This document shows positions 47,842-57,054 of a stretch of DNA of 64,000 bases, in pieces. Numbering within the stretch: the first letter of the stretch is position 1; each line of letters starts with the position of its first letter. A program made the translations under genes and the position numbers. Source of the DNA: Streptomyces albofaciens JCM 4342 (lineage in GTDB: Bacteria; Actinomycetota; Actinomycetes; Streptomycetales; Streptomycetaceae); assembly GCF_008634025.1 (NCBI RefSeq), contig NZ_PDCM01000002.1, positions 3,001,001-3,065,000 on the forward strand, read 5' to 3'. The notes below the pieces were generated by a model. The model ran no database searches and had not been told where the DNA came from. It was given only the letters and a program-made list of their open reading frames with translations.

Positions 47842-48223
47842 CCAACACCCTTTCCAGCAGCGCGCGGTCGGGCCGGCCGGTGCCGTGCCCGGTGCCGTAG
47901 ACGCGGATCTTCCCTTGGTCGGCGAGGTCGCTGAGCAGCACCCGGACCACCCCCAGCGGCATCTTGAGCAGCGCGGAGATCTCCGCGACCGAGCGCATCC
48001 GGCGGCACAGCTCGACGATCGCGCGCATCTCCGGCATCACCCGGTCGCCCCAGTTGCCGGCGGTCAGCTCCCGCCGCTCCTCGGGGCCGTCCAGCGCGGC
48101 CACGAACGTCTCGACGAGCAGGACGTGGCCGAAGCGGGTGCGCCCGCCGGTGAGCGAGTACGGGCGCACGCGGGCCGGTTTGCGGTCCCCGCCGCGCACG
48201 GGGAGCTTCGGGCTCGTGCTCAC
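47822..48223 (-). CDS. cvnC: Conservon protein CvnC (DUF742)
   Basis: 133 aa; GTG start overlapping the CvnB stop (GTGA). The DUF742 fold is a winged-helix-like domain: RVRPYSLTGGRTRFG, then EMRAIVELCRRMRSVAEISA and MPLGVVRVLLSDLADQGKI. Third gene of the conservon, always between the roadblock protein and the GTPase. Confidence 0.94.
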   Translation of the reverse strand: MSTSPKLPVRGGDRKPARVRPYSLTGGRTRFGHVLLVETFVAALDGPEERRELTAGNWGDRVMPEMRAIVELCRRMRSVAEISALLKMPLGVVRVLLSDLADQGKIRVYGTGHGTGRPDRALLERVLGGLRRL

Positions 48224-48717
48224 TGGGCGCTCTCCATCGACTTGCGCAGCTCGCTGCGGAGCTCGGGGGTCAGGACGTGGCCGGCCCGGCCGACGAACAG
48301 CGCCATGTGGTAGGCGATGACGCTCATGTCGCAGTCCGGGGTGGCGTGCACCCCGAGCAGCGAGCCGTCGCTGATCGACATGACGAAGAGGCTGCCCTCC
48401 TCCATCGCGACCATCGTCTGCTTGACCGTTCCGCCGTCCATCAGCTGGGCGGCCCCCGTGGTCAGGCTGCCCAGTCCGGAGACGATGGTGGCGAGGTCCG
48501 CGCTGGATCCGCGCGGGCCCGCCGGCGTGTCCGGCTGCCCGGCCTGGAAGGCTGCGGCGGCGAGTCCCGGGTCGGAGGAGAGCAGCAGCAGTCCGTCGGA
48601 GGAGACCACCGCCACCGAACGGATGCCCGGTACCTCATCGACCAGATTCGTCAGCAGCCAGTGCAGATTCCGTGCCTGGCTGCTCAGCCCGTGAGCAGTG
48701 GGCGCTTGCGCCTTCAA
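48220..48717 (-). CDS. cvnB: Conservon roadblock/LC7 protein CvnB
   Basis: 165 aa from a TTG codon (48717) that overlaps the CvnA stop (TTGA) and has GGAGG 7 nt upstream; no ATG or GTG fits. Roadblock domain with ARNLHWLLTNLVDEVPGIRS, VVSSDGLLLLSS and VMSISDGSLLGVHATPDCD. CvnB-type roadblock proteins are thought to act as regulators of the CvnD GTPase (MglB-like). The TTG start is easy to miss. Confidence 0.92.
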   Translation of the reverse strand: MKAQAPTAHGLSSQARNLHWLLTNLVDEVPGIRSVAVVSSDGLLLLSSDPGLAAAAFQAGQPDTPAGPRGSSADLATIVSGLGSLTTGAAQLMDGGTVKQTMVAMEEGSLFVMSISDGSLLGVHATPDCDMSVIAYHMALFVGRAGHVLTPELRSELRKSMESAQ

Positions 48718-51626
48718 TCGCGTGCCTCCTCGACAACGTGGCTCTCTCCCGGGGCCCCCGCTCCGTCGGTGTCCGTCTGTGGGATGGTCTGCTCCGCTGT
48801 ACGTTCCGCGATCTCGGCCTCGACGTCGCGCCGGCCGTCCCGCGCCCCCTGCTGGAAGCCGCCGAGCCGGGCCCGCAGGGCTTCGGCGTTGGCCGCCGCG
48901 TTGCCCGTACGGGGTGCGGCGGGGGGCTTCCGCGCCACGATCCGGGGCGTGCGCTTGGGCAGGCCCTGGTCGGTCAGCCGACGTGGCGCACCGGCGCCGT
49001 GGCCGGTGGTCGTGTCCGCGGCGGGCGCCGCCGGGCCGGGAACCGCCGCCCCGGGCGCCGGGTGCGCCGCTTCCGCGGGCCGGGTGTGCTCGGCCGTCTC
49101 CTTGGCGTACGGGCCGGGTGACTGCGGACCGTACGGGCTCGCGGCGGGCGTCGTCTCTCCGCCCGCTGTCGCTCCCCTTGCCGTGTCCACCGCCGCGTCC
49201 ACGGGCGTGACCGGCTTGGCGGTCTGCTTCCCGGTCTGCGCCGCGGCCTGTGCTGCGGCCTGCCGCTCCGCGGCCCGTGCTGCGGCTGCTTCCGGAGCCG
49301 GGGCTGACGGCATGGCCGCGGCTGAAGCCGGGGCTGCCGGAGCGGCGGCTGCCGGAGCCGCGGTCTCCTCCGTACCGTGCGCGACACCGTCGGCCGTCCC
49401 GCCCTGCTCCAGACGCGGCAGTCGCGTCTGGAGCGTGTTGGAGTTGGCCTCGGCGACCGAACCGGGAAGGTTCTGGATGGCGCCCTCGCCGGGCGGGGCG
49501 GGCGCGACGGCGCCCGGGGCCGGCCGGGCCGGCAGGATGGCCGCGGGCAGCACGACGACCGCCGTGATCCCGCCCTGCTTCTGGTCCCGCAGCTGTACGC
49601 GCACACCGTGGCGCGCGGCGAGCCGTACGACGACGTACAGGCCGAGGCCCAGCGTCTCGTCCACCGGATCCGGATGGTCGTCGCTTCCGGCGGCGGCGGC
49701 GAGGCGGTCGTTCAGCTCCGCCAGCCGCTCCTCGGTCATCCCTATGCCCTGGTCCTGCACCGAGAGCATGACCTCGCCGCTCTCCAGCAGCCAGCCGGAC
49801 AGCTCCACATGGGAGTCCGGCGGCGAGAAGGCGGTGGCGTTCTCCAGCAGCTCCGCGACGAGGTGGCTGAGGTCGTCGGCGGCGAAACCGGCGACCTGGG
49901 AGTGCGGCGGCAGCGACTGGACGCGGACCCGCTCGTACTGCTCGATCTCGCTGACCGAGGCGCGCAGCACGTCCAGCAGCGGGACCGGCGCCGCGTGCGC
50001 GGTGCCGTGCTCGGCACCGGCCAGCACGAGGAGGTTCTCGCTGTTGCGCCGCATCCGGGCGGCGAAGTGGTCCAGCTTGAAGAGGGTCTCCAGCCGGTCG
50101 GGGTCCTGCTCCTTCTGCTCCAGCGACTCGATGACGGTCAGCTGGCGCTCCACCAGGCCCAGGGTGCGCAGCGCGAGGTTGACGAACCGGCCCTGCACGC
50201 CGGTGCGCAGCGCCGTCATCCGCCCGGTGAGGTCCGTGATCTCCTGGCGCAGCGCCGCGCGCTCCTCCTGGAGCGCGTCGCGCTCGGCGACCAGGCGCTT
50301 GCGGCCGCCGATCAGCCGGGCGCGCTCGGCCTCCAGTTCGGCGACCCGGCGGGAGACCTCGCCGACCTGGGCGTGCAGGGCGTTGACGGACCGTACGGCG
50401 TCGGCGAACTCGTCGTTGCGCCCCTTGAACGCGACCGGGGACTCGCCCGCCGGGTCGGCCGCCACCCGCCTGGCGCCCAGCCGCAGCGCGGCGAGCGGAC
50501 GGGTCACCGAGCGCCAGGCGGAGACGCTGGCGCCGACCGCGAGGAGCAGGCAGACGCCGGCCAGGGCGATACGGATCTCCAGCGCCGTCACGTCGTCGTC
50601 GCGCAGCGCGCCCAGCCGGTCGATGTCGGCGGTGGCCATCGACGCCTCGACGCCGCGCATCAGCCCGATCCGGGCGGTGAGCGCGGTCTTCACACGCGCG
50701 CTGCTCAGCTTCTGGTCGTCGGCGTCCAGCCGCGGCTGGTCGGTGAGCTTGGCGAGGAAATCCTCGGCGGTGTTCACGTCGCCGCCGTTGACGGCGCGGT
50801 CGTAGGAGTCCCGGGCCTTGGGGCTCGCCGACTGCTTGAAGGCGGCCAGCGCGGCCTGTTCGCGTACGGAGGCCTGCTGGGCGAGGGCGGTGAGCTTGGC
50901 CTGCGGGCCGCCGGCGGCCAGCGCCGGGACGAGCAGGGCGCGGGCCGCGGCCGCCTGGTCGGTGGCGCGGCCGAGCTGCGGCAGGGCCCGGAGGTCCGGG
51001 GCGACCTCGTTCGCGCGGGCGGGCAGGTCGCGGGCGATGGCGTCGGACAGCGCGCCGAGCGCCTGCACGGCGGCCGTGTAGGCCTCGAAGGTCTCGGTCA
51101 CCTGTCCGGGCCCGGACAGTGCCTTCTGGCGGGTCTGCGGCAGCGCGGCGAGGAGCTTGTCGGCCGCCCGGTACGCCGCGTCGGCGCCGGCCGCGCCGTT
51201 CGCCACCGCGCGCAGCTCGCTGATCTGCCGGTCCACGCGGGCCCGCTGGGCTTCCGTGACGCCCGCGCCGCCGTTCTTGGCGGAGCGCCCGCCCGCGACG
51301 AACTCGGTCATCGCGTCCCGCTCGTCGGCGAGGGAGTGCGCGAGCGTGACGGCGTGGGCGTTCAGGCCGGCGAGGTCGACCAGCCGCTGGGAGTCGTGGA
51401 CGTCGTCCACGGCGGAGACGACGGCGGGCGCGCCGGCGCCCAGGACGGCGAGCGCGGCGACGGCCACGGCACCGACGAGACGATTGCGCACCCGCGCGGG
51501 GCGCCCCGCGGGCGCGCCCGGGACGCCCGGGGTGCCGCCCGGAGCCGTACCCGTACCCGAACCGGCCGGCGATCCCGGCTCGACCGCGCCGTCCCGAAGC
51601 CGCTTCTTCCGCACCGCTGCTCGCAT
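48714..51626 (-). CDS. cvnA: Conservon sensor histidine kinase-like protein CvnA
   Basis: 970 aa from ATG 51626. N-terminal membrane segment (VAVAALAVLGAGAPAVVSAV), a nitrate/sulfonate-sensor-like extracytoplasmic helical region, second membrane segment (IRIALAGVCLLLAVGASVSA), HAMP-like linker and a long coiled coil. The HATPase_c domain has LLENATAFSPPDSHV (N box) and VQDQGIGM, GLGLYVV (G boxes). A disordered Pro/Ala-rich C-terminus (~300 residues) is usual for CvnA. No phospho-acceptor H box is clear, as in other CvnA proteins, so true kinase activity is uncertain. Likely receptor of the conservon. Confidence 0.93.
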   Translation of the reverse strand: MRAAVRKKRLRDGAVEPGSPAGSGTGTAPGGTPGVPGAPAGRPARVRNRLVGAVAVAALAVLGAGAPAVVSAVDDVHDSQRLVDLAGLNAHAVTLAHSLADERDAMTEFVAGGRSAKNGGAGVTEAQRARVDRQISELRAVANGAAGADAAYRAADKLLAALPQTRQKALSGPGQVTETFEAYTAAVQALGALSDAIARDLPARANEVAPDLRALPQLGRATDQAAAARALLVPALAAGGPQAKLTALAQQASVREQAALAAFKQSASPKARDSYDRAVNGGDVNTAEDFLAKLTDQPRLDADDQKLSSARVKTALTARIGLMRGVEASMATADIDRLGALRDDDVTALEIRIALAGVCLLLAVGASVSAWRSVTRPLAALRLGARRVAADPAGESPVAFKGRNDEFADAVRSVNALHAQVGEVSRRVAELEAERARLIGGRKRLVAERDALQEERAALRQEITDLTGRMTALRTGVQGRFVNLALRTLGLVERQLTVIESLEQKEQDPDRLETLFKLDHFAARMRRNSENLLVLAGAEHGTAHAAPVPLLDVLRASVSEIEQYERVRVQSLPPHSQVAGFAADDLSHLVAELLENATAFSPPDSHVELSGWLLESGEVMLSVQDQGIGMTEERLAELNDRLAAAAGSDDHPDPVDETLGLGLYVVVRLAARHGVRVQLRDQKQGGITAVVVLPAAILPARPAPGAVAPAPPGEGAIQNLPGSVAEANSNTLQTRLPRLEQGGTADGVAHGTEETAAPAAAAPAAPASAAAMPSAPAPEAAAARAAERQAAAQAAAQTGKQTAKPVTPVDAAVDTARGATAGGETTPAASPYGPQSPGPYAKETAEHTRPAEAAHPAPGAAVPGPAAPAADTTTGHGAGAPRRLTDQGLPKRTPRIVARKPPAAPRTGNAAANAEALRARLGGFQQGARDGRRDVEAEIAERTAEQTIPQTDTDGAGAPGESHVVEEARD

Positions 51627-52089
51627 TCCTGTCTCGCCTGCCCACACCGTGTGGTCCCGCGGACCCGGCTCGCTCCCCGTTCGCGGGGCGGACCTGCGCG
51701 AAGACCGCAGCAATGCACACGTCCGCGAGGGAAGCAGCCCGGCTCTGCGCGTCGCGACGAGCGTCACGGCCCCTCCCATGATCCGGGCCACGACCATTCC
51801 ACCGGCATCGCGCAGTGGCCCGGCAACGCATGCCTGGCCACTCGAATGAGTGAACATCAATCGGAAGTTGGCCATCAACTTCCGGTACCGGCCGTCGCGG
51901 CGTGCAACCCCCCGCAACCCCCGGACGGGTTTGGCGAACCGTGCGGGGTCCTGGAAGGATGCGCGCCCGCATTCCGGGGGACCGCGTTTTCCAGCCCCGC
52001 TCACGCCCCTGACCTGCTGCTACACGCCCCGTACCCGGCGAAGTCCGCACACCGCGGGAAACCGGGCGCGCTCCGGCAGACTGGCCGGC
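51627..52089. promoter_or_regulatory. Divergent region between conservon and PP2C-like gene
   Basis: 463 bp with no gene I can support. Holds the conservon promoter, a perfect 9-bp inverted repeat (51862-51884) and, at the right end, the -10 box CAGACT (52077-52082) 7 nt before the phosphatase ATG. Confidence 0.55.
51862..51884. repeat. Perfect inverted repeat, candidate operator upstream of the conservon
   Basis: Arms CGGAAGTTG (51862-51870) and its exact complement (51876-51884) with a 5-nt spacer, in a locally A/T-richer patch about 235 bp before cvnA. Confidence 0.5.
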
Positions 52090-52935
52090 ATGCGTATCGA
52101 ACTGGCCACCGAGCCGGGAGACCCCCAACACCCGAACGAGGACTACGCGTCCGTCGCCCTCCCCGCCTCCGGCCAGGGCGGAGTGCTGGTCCTGCTGGAC
52201 GGCGTGACCCCGCCGCCGTACGAGGTCGGCTGCGCCCACCCGGTGCCGTGGTACACCGCACGCCTCGGGGGCGCAATGCTCGAACTGTCCGGTTCATTCC
52301 GGGATATGACGCTCCCTGAGTCGCTTTCGGCCGCCATCTCCAGGGCGGCCGAAGTTCACCGCTCCACCTGTGACCTTTCTCACGCCCGCACTCCGCAGGC
52401 AACCGCGGTGGCCGCGCGCTGGTCGCCGGAGACCGTCGAGTACCTGGTTCTGTCCGATTCCGTACTGCTCGTCGAGCACACCGACGGCACGGTCCGGCCG
52501 GTCCTGGACACCCGCCTGGACGAACTCCCGCCCACCGTACAGGCCCTGCGCGAGGCCGTACGGGGACTGCCGCGCGGCTCCGCCGAACGCGCCGCCGCGG
52601 GCCGCGAGTACACCGCCGCGGTCGAGGCGCTGCGCAACGCCGAGGGCGGCTTCTTCACCGCCGCGGCCGACCCGGCGGTGGCCGCCCGCGCGGTCACCGG
52701 CTCCCTGCCGCGCGGCGAAGTGCGGTCCCTGACCGCGCTCAGCGACGGCGCGTCACGGTGGGTCGAGGTCTTCCGCGAGGGCTCCTGGGCGGACTGCGTC
52801 GCGGTGGTGCGCAAGGAGGGGCCACAGGGCCTGGTCGATCGCGTACGGGCGCTGGAGGCCGCCGACCCGGACGGTACGGCCTTCCCGCGCGGCAAGTCCC
52901 GGGACGACGCGACGGTGGTACTGGTGGAGCCGTAG
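52090..52935 (+). CDS. PP2C-like (PPM) protein phosphatase domain protein
   Basis: 281 aa from ATG 52090. PPM motifs in order: NEDYASVALP, VLVLLDGVTPP (metal-binding Asp/Gly), AVAARWSPETVEYLVLSDS, LTALSDGASRWVE and RDDATVVLVEP at the C-terminus. Soluble, no membrane segment. It probably dephosphorylates Ser/Thr phosphoproteins, but the short, divergent metal motifs leave room for a non-catalytic member. Leaderless start (CAGACT 7 nt upstream). Confidence 0.85.
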   Translation: MRIELATEPGDPQHPNEDYASVALPASGQGGVLVLLDGVTPPPYEVGCAHPVPWYTARLGGAMLELSGSFRDMTLPESLSAAISRAAEVHRSTCDLSHARTPQATAVAARWSPETVEYLVLSDSVLLVEHTDGTVRPVLDTRLDELPPTVQALREAVRGLPRGSAERAAAGREYTAAVEALRNAEGGFFTAAADPAVAARAVTGSLPRGEVRSLTALSDGASRWVEVFREGSWADCVAVVRKEGPQGLVDRVRALEAADPDGTAFPRGKSRDDATVVLVEP

Positions 52936-53046
52936 GGGCGGGACGGGACGCGGGGGCCCGAAGAGGCGGGGCCGAAACCGGTCCGGCACACGTCGCCACA
53001 CGGCCGGAAACCGCCTTATCCGGCGGGCGCCGCCCGGCCTACCTTT

Positions 53047-53083
53047 GACTCCGTGACCAGATTCGAAATCTGGTCACGGAGTC
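53047..53083 (+). promoter_or_regulatory. 37-bp palindrome, probable TetR operator
   Basis: Arms of 17 bp (GACTCCGTGACCAGATT at 53047-53063; exact complement at 53067-53083) around a 3-nt centre. It ends 10 bp before the GTG start of the TetR gene and directly abuts its AGGAGG ribosome site. A perfect 17-3-17 palindrome before a TetR gene is a strong sign of an autoregulatory operator; as RNA it would also form a hairpin next to the ribosome site. Confidence 0.85.
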
Positions 53084-53093
53084 AGGAGGCGGC

Positions 53094-53804
53094 GTGGAAC
53101 CGGAAGAGCGCACGGAGCGGGGCGAGCGGATCCTGGACGCCGCCTGCGAGCTGCTGCTCTCCTGGGGGTACCGCCGGGTGACCACCGACGAGATCGCCCG
53201 CCGGGCGAACGTCGGCAAAGGCACCGTCTATCTGCACTGGAAGACCAAGGACGCCCTGCTGCTGGCGGTGGTGCTGCGGGCCAAGTCGTGCGACCACGCC
53301 CGCCAGTTGGCCCGTATGCGGGCCGATCACCGCAACATCCTGCCCAGCCGGCTGCTGCGCTGGGCCCTCCTCGACTTCATGGAGGACCCGGTACTGCGGG
53401 CGGTGTACCTGGACGACTCCGACATCCTCGGCCGCCTGAACGAAGTCGCCAAGAAGGAGATGGCGGACCTGGTGGCGGAGAGCACCCAGACACTGCGCAC
53501 CCAGCTCACCGCCCTGCGCGAGCACGGCCTCGTGAGAGAGGACCTGAGCGTCGACCAGCAGATGTACGCCTGCGTGTCGATCGCCGCCGGTTTCTTCCAG
53601 ACGGAGGCGCTCTATCCCGAGTACGCGCCCGACCGGGCGGAGGACCGGGCCGACGTGCTGTGCCACACCGTACGCACCGCTTTGGAGACCCACGCCGATC
53701 CCGACCCACGGCTCATCGCCGCGGCCGCTCCCGGAATCATCGCGCGCTACCAGCGCCTGGAGGAGCTGAGCCGGCAGGAAGTGCGGCGGCAACTGCGCCC
53801 GTGA
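53094..53804 (+). CDS. TetR-family transcriptional regulator
   Basis: 236 aa; GTG start with AGGAGG 4 nt upstream. Helix-turn-helix ILDAACELLLSWGYRRVTTD, then EIARRANVGKGTVYLHWKTK (residues ~12-52). The ligand-binding half follows the group of TetR proteins that control P450 genes. It is 38 bp upstream of a P450 on the same strand and behind a perfect palindrome, so it most likely represses itself and the P450. Confidence 0.93.
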   Translation: MEPEERTERGERILDAACELLLSWGYRRVTTDEIARRANVGKGTVYLHWKTKDALLLAVVLRAKSCDHARQLARMRADHRNILPSRLLRWALLDFMEDPVLRAVYLDDSDILGRLNEVAKKEMADLVAESTQTLRTQLTALREHGLVREDLSVDQQMYACVSIAAGFFQTEALYPEYAPDRAEDRADVLCHTVRTALETHADPDPRLIAAAAPGIIARYQRLEELSRQEVRRQLRP

Positions 53805-53842
53805 TCCCCGATCACACCCCTGATCAGTAGGGAGAACGCACG

Positions 53843-55225
53843 ATGACCACATCGCCCACCCAGTCCGCCGGGACCACCCCGCCCGGCTCCACCGATTCCA
53901 CCACCGCCTCCGCCACCTCCGGCCCGGGCACCCCGCCCGCCGCCCTGCCGTCCTTCGTCGGCCTGCACCCGGGCGAGCCGAACGTGATGGAGCCGGAGCT
54001 GCTCAACGACCCGTTCACCGGTTACGGCAAGCTGCGCGAGCAGGGCGCGCTGGTCCGCGGCCGGTTCCTCGACGACTCGCCCGTCTGGCTCGTGACCCGC
54101 TTCGACGTGGTACGCGAGGTGATGCGCGACCCGCGGTTCATCAACAACCCGTCCCGCCTGCCCGGCCGTACGGACCCGGACCCGCGCGCCAAGCTGATCG
54201 AGCTGTTCGGCATCCCGGACCACGTGGCCCCGTACCTGGTGGACACCATCCTCACCAGCGACCCGCCGGACCACACCCGGCTGCGGCGCCTGGTCTCCCG
54301 GGCCTTCACCGCCCGCCGCGTCCAGGATCTGCGGCCACGGGTGGAACGGATCACCGACGAGCTGCTGGACCAGCTGCCGGACCACGCGCAGGACGGCGTC
54401 GTCGACCTCGTCGAGCACTTCGCGTACCCGCTGCCCATCACCGTCATCTGCGAACTGGTCGGCATCGACGAGGAGGAACGGCACCGGTGGCGGCAGTTCG
54501 GCGCCGCCCTCGCCTCCCTGGAGCCGAAGCGGATCGGCGCCGTCGTGCCGGCCATGGTCGAGCACATCCACGAAGTGATCCGCGAGCGCCGCACGGCCCT
54601 GCGGGACGACCTGCTCAGCGCACTCATCCGGGCCCGGGACGACGACGGCGGCCGGCTGAGCGAGACCGAGATGGTCACCATGGTCCTGACCCTGGTGCTG
54701 GCCGGCCACGAAACCACCGCCCACCTCATCAGCAACGGCACCCTCGCCCTGCTCACCCACCCCGACCAGCGGCGTCTGCTCGCCGAGGACCCGGCCCTGC
54801 TGCCCCGCGCGGTCCACGAGCTGATGCGCTGGTGCGGGCCGATCCAGGCCACCCAGCTGCGGTACGCCTCCGAGGACGTCGAGGTGGCCGGTACGAAGGT
54901 CCGCAAGGGCGACGCCCTGATGTTCAGCCTCGTCGCGGCCAACCACGACCCGCGCCACTACACCGAGCCGGAAAAGCTCGACCTGACGCGGCAGCCGGCG
55001 GGCCGGGCCGAGGACCACGTCGGCTTCGGACACGGCATGCACTACTGCCTGGGCGCCTCGCTGGCCCGGCAGGAAGGCGAAGTCGCCTTCGGCAAGCTGC
55101 TGGCGCGCTATCCGGAGGTGGCGCTCGCACTGCCCCACGAACAACTGGAGGAGCAGGAGCGCATGCGCCAGCCCGGGGCATGGCGGCTGCGGCGGCTGCC
55201 GTTGCGGCTGCGTCCGGAGATCTGA
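53843..55225 (+). CDS. Cytochrome P450 (CYP107-like)
   Basis: 460 aa; ATG with GGGAGAA 7 nt upstream. Thr/Ser/Pro-rich 40-residue N-terminal extension, then PDHTRLRRLVSRAFT (helix C), I-helix VLAGHETTAHL, ExxR HELMRW and heme loop FGHGMHYCLGASLARQEGE. The set matches CYP107-type actinobacterial P450s. In operon with the TetR gene; a hairpin (55305) follows. Substrate unknown; regulation by an effector of the TetR protein suggests xenobiotic or metabolite response. Confidence 0.94.
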   Translation: MTTSPTQSAGTTPPGSTDSTTASATSGPGTPPAALPSFVGLHPGEPNVMEPELLNDPFTGYGKLREQGALVRGRFLDDSPVWLVTRFDVVREVMRDPRFINNPSRLPGRTDPDPRAKLIELFGIPDHVAPYLVDTILTSDPPDHTRLRRLVSRAFTARRVQDLRPRVERITDELLDQLPDHAQDGVVDLVEHFAYPLPITVICELVGIDEEERHRWRQFGAALASLEPKRIGAVVPAMVEHIHEVIRERRTALRDDLLSALIRARDDDGGRLSETEMVTMVLTLVLAGHETTAHLISNGTLALLTHPDQRRLLAEDPALLPRAVHELMRWCGPIQATQLRYASEDVEVAGTKVRKGDALMFSLVAANHDPRHYTEPEKLDLTRQPAGRAEDHVGFGHGMHYCLGASLARQEGEVAFGKLLARYPEVALALPHEQLEEQERMRQPGAWRLRRLPLRLRPEI

Positions 55226-55304
55226 CCCGTACGGAGCGCCACGGCGCTCCCCACAACGCCGGCCGTCCGCGGAGGAGGCGGCCGTCGTGCTGACCGGTCG
55301 AGAA

Positions 55305-55337
55305 CCGGTGCGCGGACCCCGCTGGGCCGCGCACCGG
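55305..55337. terminator. Bidirectional hairpin terminator between P450 and MarR genes
   Basis: A perfect 11-bp stem (CCGGTGCGCGG at 55305-55315; complement 55327-55337) with an 11-nt loop in the gap between two convergent genes. It can serve both strands. Confidence 0.75.
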
Positions 55338-55338
55338 C

Positions 55339-55878
55339 TCAGCCGTTACCGCCCCGGTCACCCTTCCCGGGCGTCCCGGCCGCGCCGCACCCCTCGTCCG
55401 CGTCCTGCTCGCCGTTCAAGCGGTGCAGAAGGCGGGCCAGTTCCGCCACCTCGCGGCGGTCCCAGGAGGCGAGCTGGCGGGCGTACTGGGCGCGGCGGCT
55501 GTTGCGTACGCGGCTGAACCGGTCGTGCCCCTCGTCGGTGATGCGGACGAGGACGGCCCGCCCGTCGGCCGGGTCGGGCTCCCGGGCGATGAGCCCCAGG
55601 TCCTCCAGGGCACGCAGCTGCCGGCTCATCGTCGCCTTGCCCACGCCGAAGTACCCGGCGAGGTCGGTGGCCCGCTGCCGGCCCGCGTCCGCGAGACGTA
55701 CGAGCAGGCCGTACGCCGCCGACTCCAGCTCGGGGTGGACCGCCCGCGCCAGCTCGCCGGAGGTGGCGCGGGCGCGGCGCAGAAAGACCGCCAACTCCCG
55801 TTCCAAGGACAGGAACACCTGGTCCACACCACTGGGTTCGTCCGTCCCGGCCATGCCGTCGGGTCTGGTGTTGTGCAC
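55339..55878 (-). CDS. MarR-family transcriptional regulator
   Basis: 179 aa from GTG 55878 (ATG 55854 also possible). Winged helix: SAAYGLLVRLADAGRQRATD, LAGYFGVGKATMSRQLRALE and DLGLIAREPDPADGRAVLVR (wing with the DGR turn). The C-terminus is Gly/Asp-rich. Its target is not evident; it faces the lysozyme gene across a 261-bp gap that holds both promoters. Confidence 0.92.
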   Translation of the reverse strand: MHNTRPDGMAGTDEPSGVDQVFLSLERELAVFLRRARATSGELARAVHPELESAAYGLLVRLADAGRQRATDLAGYFGVGKATMSRQLRALEDLGLIAREPDPADGRAVLVRITDEGHDRFSRVRNSRRAQYARQLASWDRREVAELARLLHRLNGEQDADEGCGAAGTPGKGDRGGNG

Positions 55879-56139
55879 GTCAGCGCCCTCTCCCGCTTTC
55901 CGGACCGTGAAACTTGTCTGCCGCGGCGGCCGAAGCCGCAGCTTGTCCAGTATTTCGCAGGATTAGACCAACGGAAGCCCGGCTCTCCTCTTTTGCCGCG
56001 GGCATCTACGCGCGTACGGTCGTCGCATCGCCTGGCATGACCACACCAAAACCCACCTGACACCGCTTGTCATGCCCTGACCAAAGAAGCCCTCTGTTCC
56101 TCCCCCTCAGGTCGTTTCACCGAGATCTCGGAGGCACCC

Positions 56140-56997
56140 ATGCCTGTGCACAGATCCGGCCACCCCGCCCGCCGTCACCCGCGCACCCTCGCGGGCCTGG
56201 CCGGCCTGTCTCTCGCCATCGCCGCCCTCCTCCTCGGCCTGCCCGGCGCCGCCGGCGCCGCCGCGTACGGAAAGGCCCCCGAGCCCACCCACCCCGGCCA
56301 GGACTGGGCCGGCTCCCAGGTCGCCGAGCACGAGGGCGACGCGCCGGGCGAAGCGCCGCCCCCCACCCTCGCCTCCGTCGAAGGCGTCGACGTCAGCAGC
56401 CACAACGGCAACGTCGCATGGCAGACCTTGTGGAACGCCGGGGTCCGCTTCGCGTACGTCAAGGCCACCGAGTCCACCAGCTACGTCAACCCGTACTTCG
56501 CGCAGCAGTACAACGGCTCCTACAACGTCGGCATGATCCGCGGCGCGTACCACTTCGCCACCCCCGACACCTCCAGCGGCGCGGCCCAGGCCAACTACTT
56601 CGTGGACCACGGCGGCGGCTGGTCCAAGGACGGCCGTACGCTGCCCGGCGCCCTGGACATGGAATACAACCCGTACGGCCCGACCTGCTACGGCAAGAGC
56701 GCGTCCGGCCTGATCAGCTGGATGAAGGACTTCTTCGGCACCTACAAGGCACGCACCGGCCGGGACGCCGTCATCTACACCTCCACCAGCTGGTGGAAAC
56801 AGTGCACCGGCAATTACGCGGGCTTCGGCTCCGTCAACCCGCTGTGGATCCCGCGTTACGGCTCCTCGGTCGGCGAACTCCCGGCGGGCTGGGGCTTCCA
56901 CACCATCTGGCAGTACACGTCGTCGGGCACCACGGTCGGCGACCGCAACCGGTTCAACGGGGCGTACGAGCGGTTGCAGGCGTTGGCCGACGGGTGA
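56140..56997 (+). CDS. Secreted lysozyme, glycoside hydrolase family 25
   Basis: 285 aa; ATG with GGAGG 5 nt upstream. Signal peptide 1-41 (LAGLAGLSLAIAALLLGLPG core, cleavage near GAA-AY). GH25 barrel: VEGVDVSSHNGNVAW (catalytic Asp), FAYVKATEST, GAYHFATPD, LPGALDMEYN (DxE catalytic pair), WIPRYG and WQYTSSG. This is the Streptomyces cellosyl/muramidase type without extra binding domains. It hydrolyses peptidoglycan glycan strands outside the cell. Confidence 0.96.
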   Translation: MPVHRSGHPARRHPRTLAGLAGLSLAIAALLLGLPGAAGAAAYGKAPEPTHPGQDWAGSQVAEHEGDAPGEAPPPTLASVEGVDVSSHNGNVAWQTLWNAGVRFAYVKATESTSYVNPYFAQQYNGSYNVGMIRGAYHFATPDTSSGAAQANYFVDHGGGWSKDGRTLPGALDMEYNPYGPTCYGKSASGLISWMKDFFGTYKARTGRDAVIYTSTSWWKQCTGNYAGFGSVNPLWIPRYGSSVGELPAGWGFHTIWQYTSSGTTVGDRNRFNGAYERLQALADG

Positions 56998-57004
56998 GAC
57001 ACGG

Positions 57005-57040
57005 CCGGGCCCCGGCAGCACGGGGTGCGCCGGGGCCCGG
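57005..57040. terminator. Bidirectional hairpin between lysozyme and Uma2 genes
   Basis: A perfect 12-bp stem (CCGGGCCCCGGC at 57005-57016, complement 57029-57040) with a 12-nt loop in the gap between convergent genes. Confidence 0.75.
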
Positions 57041-57054
57041 GTCGGCGTGCGTCG

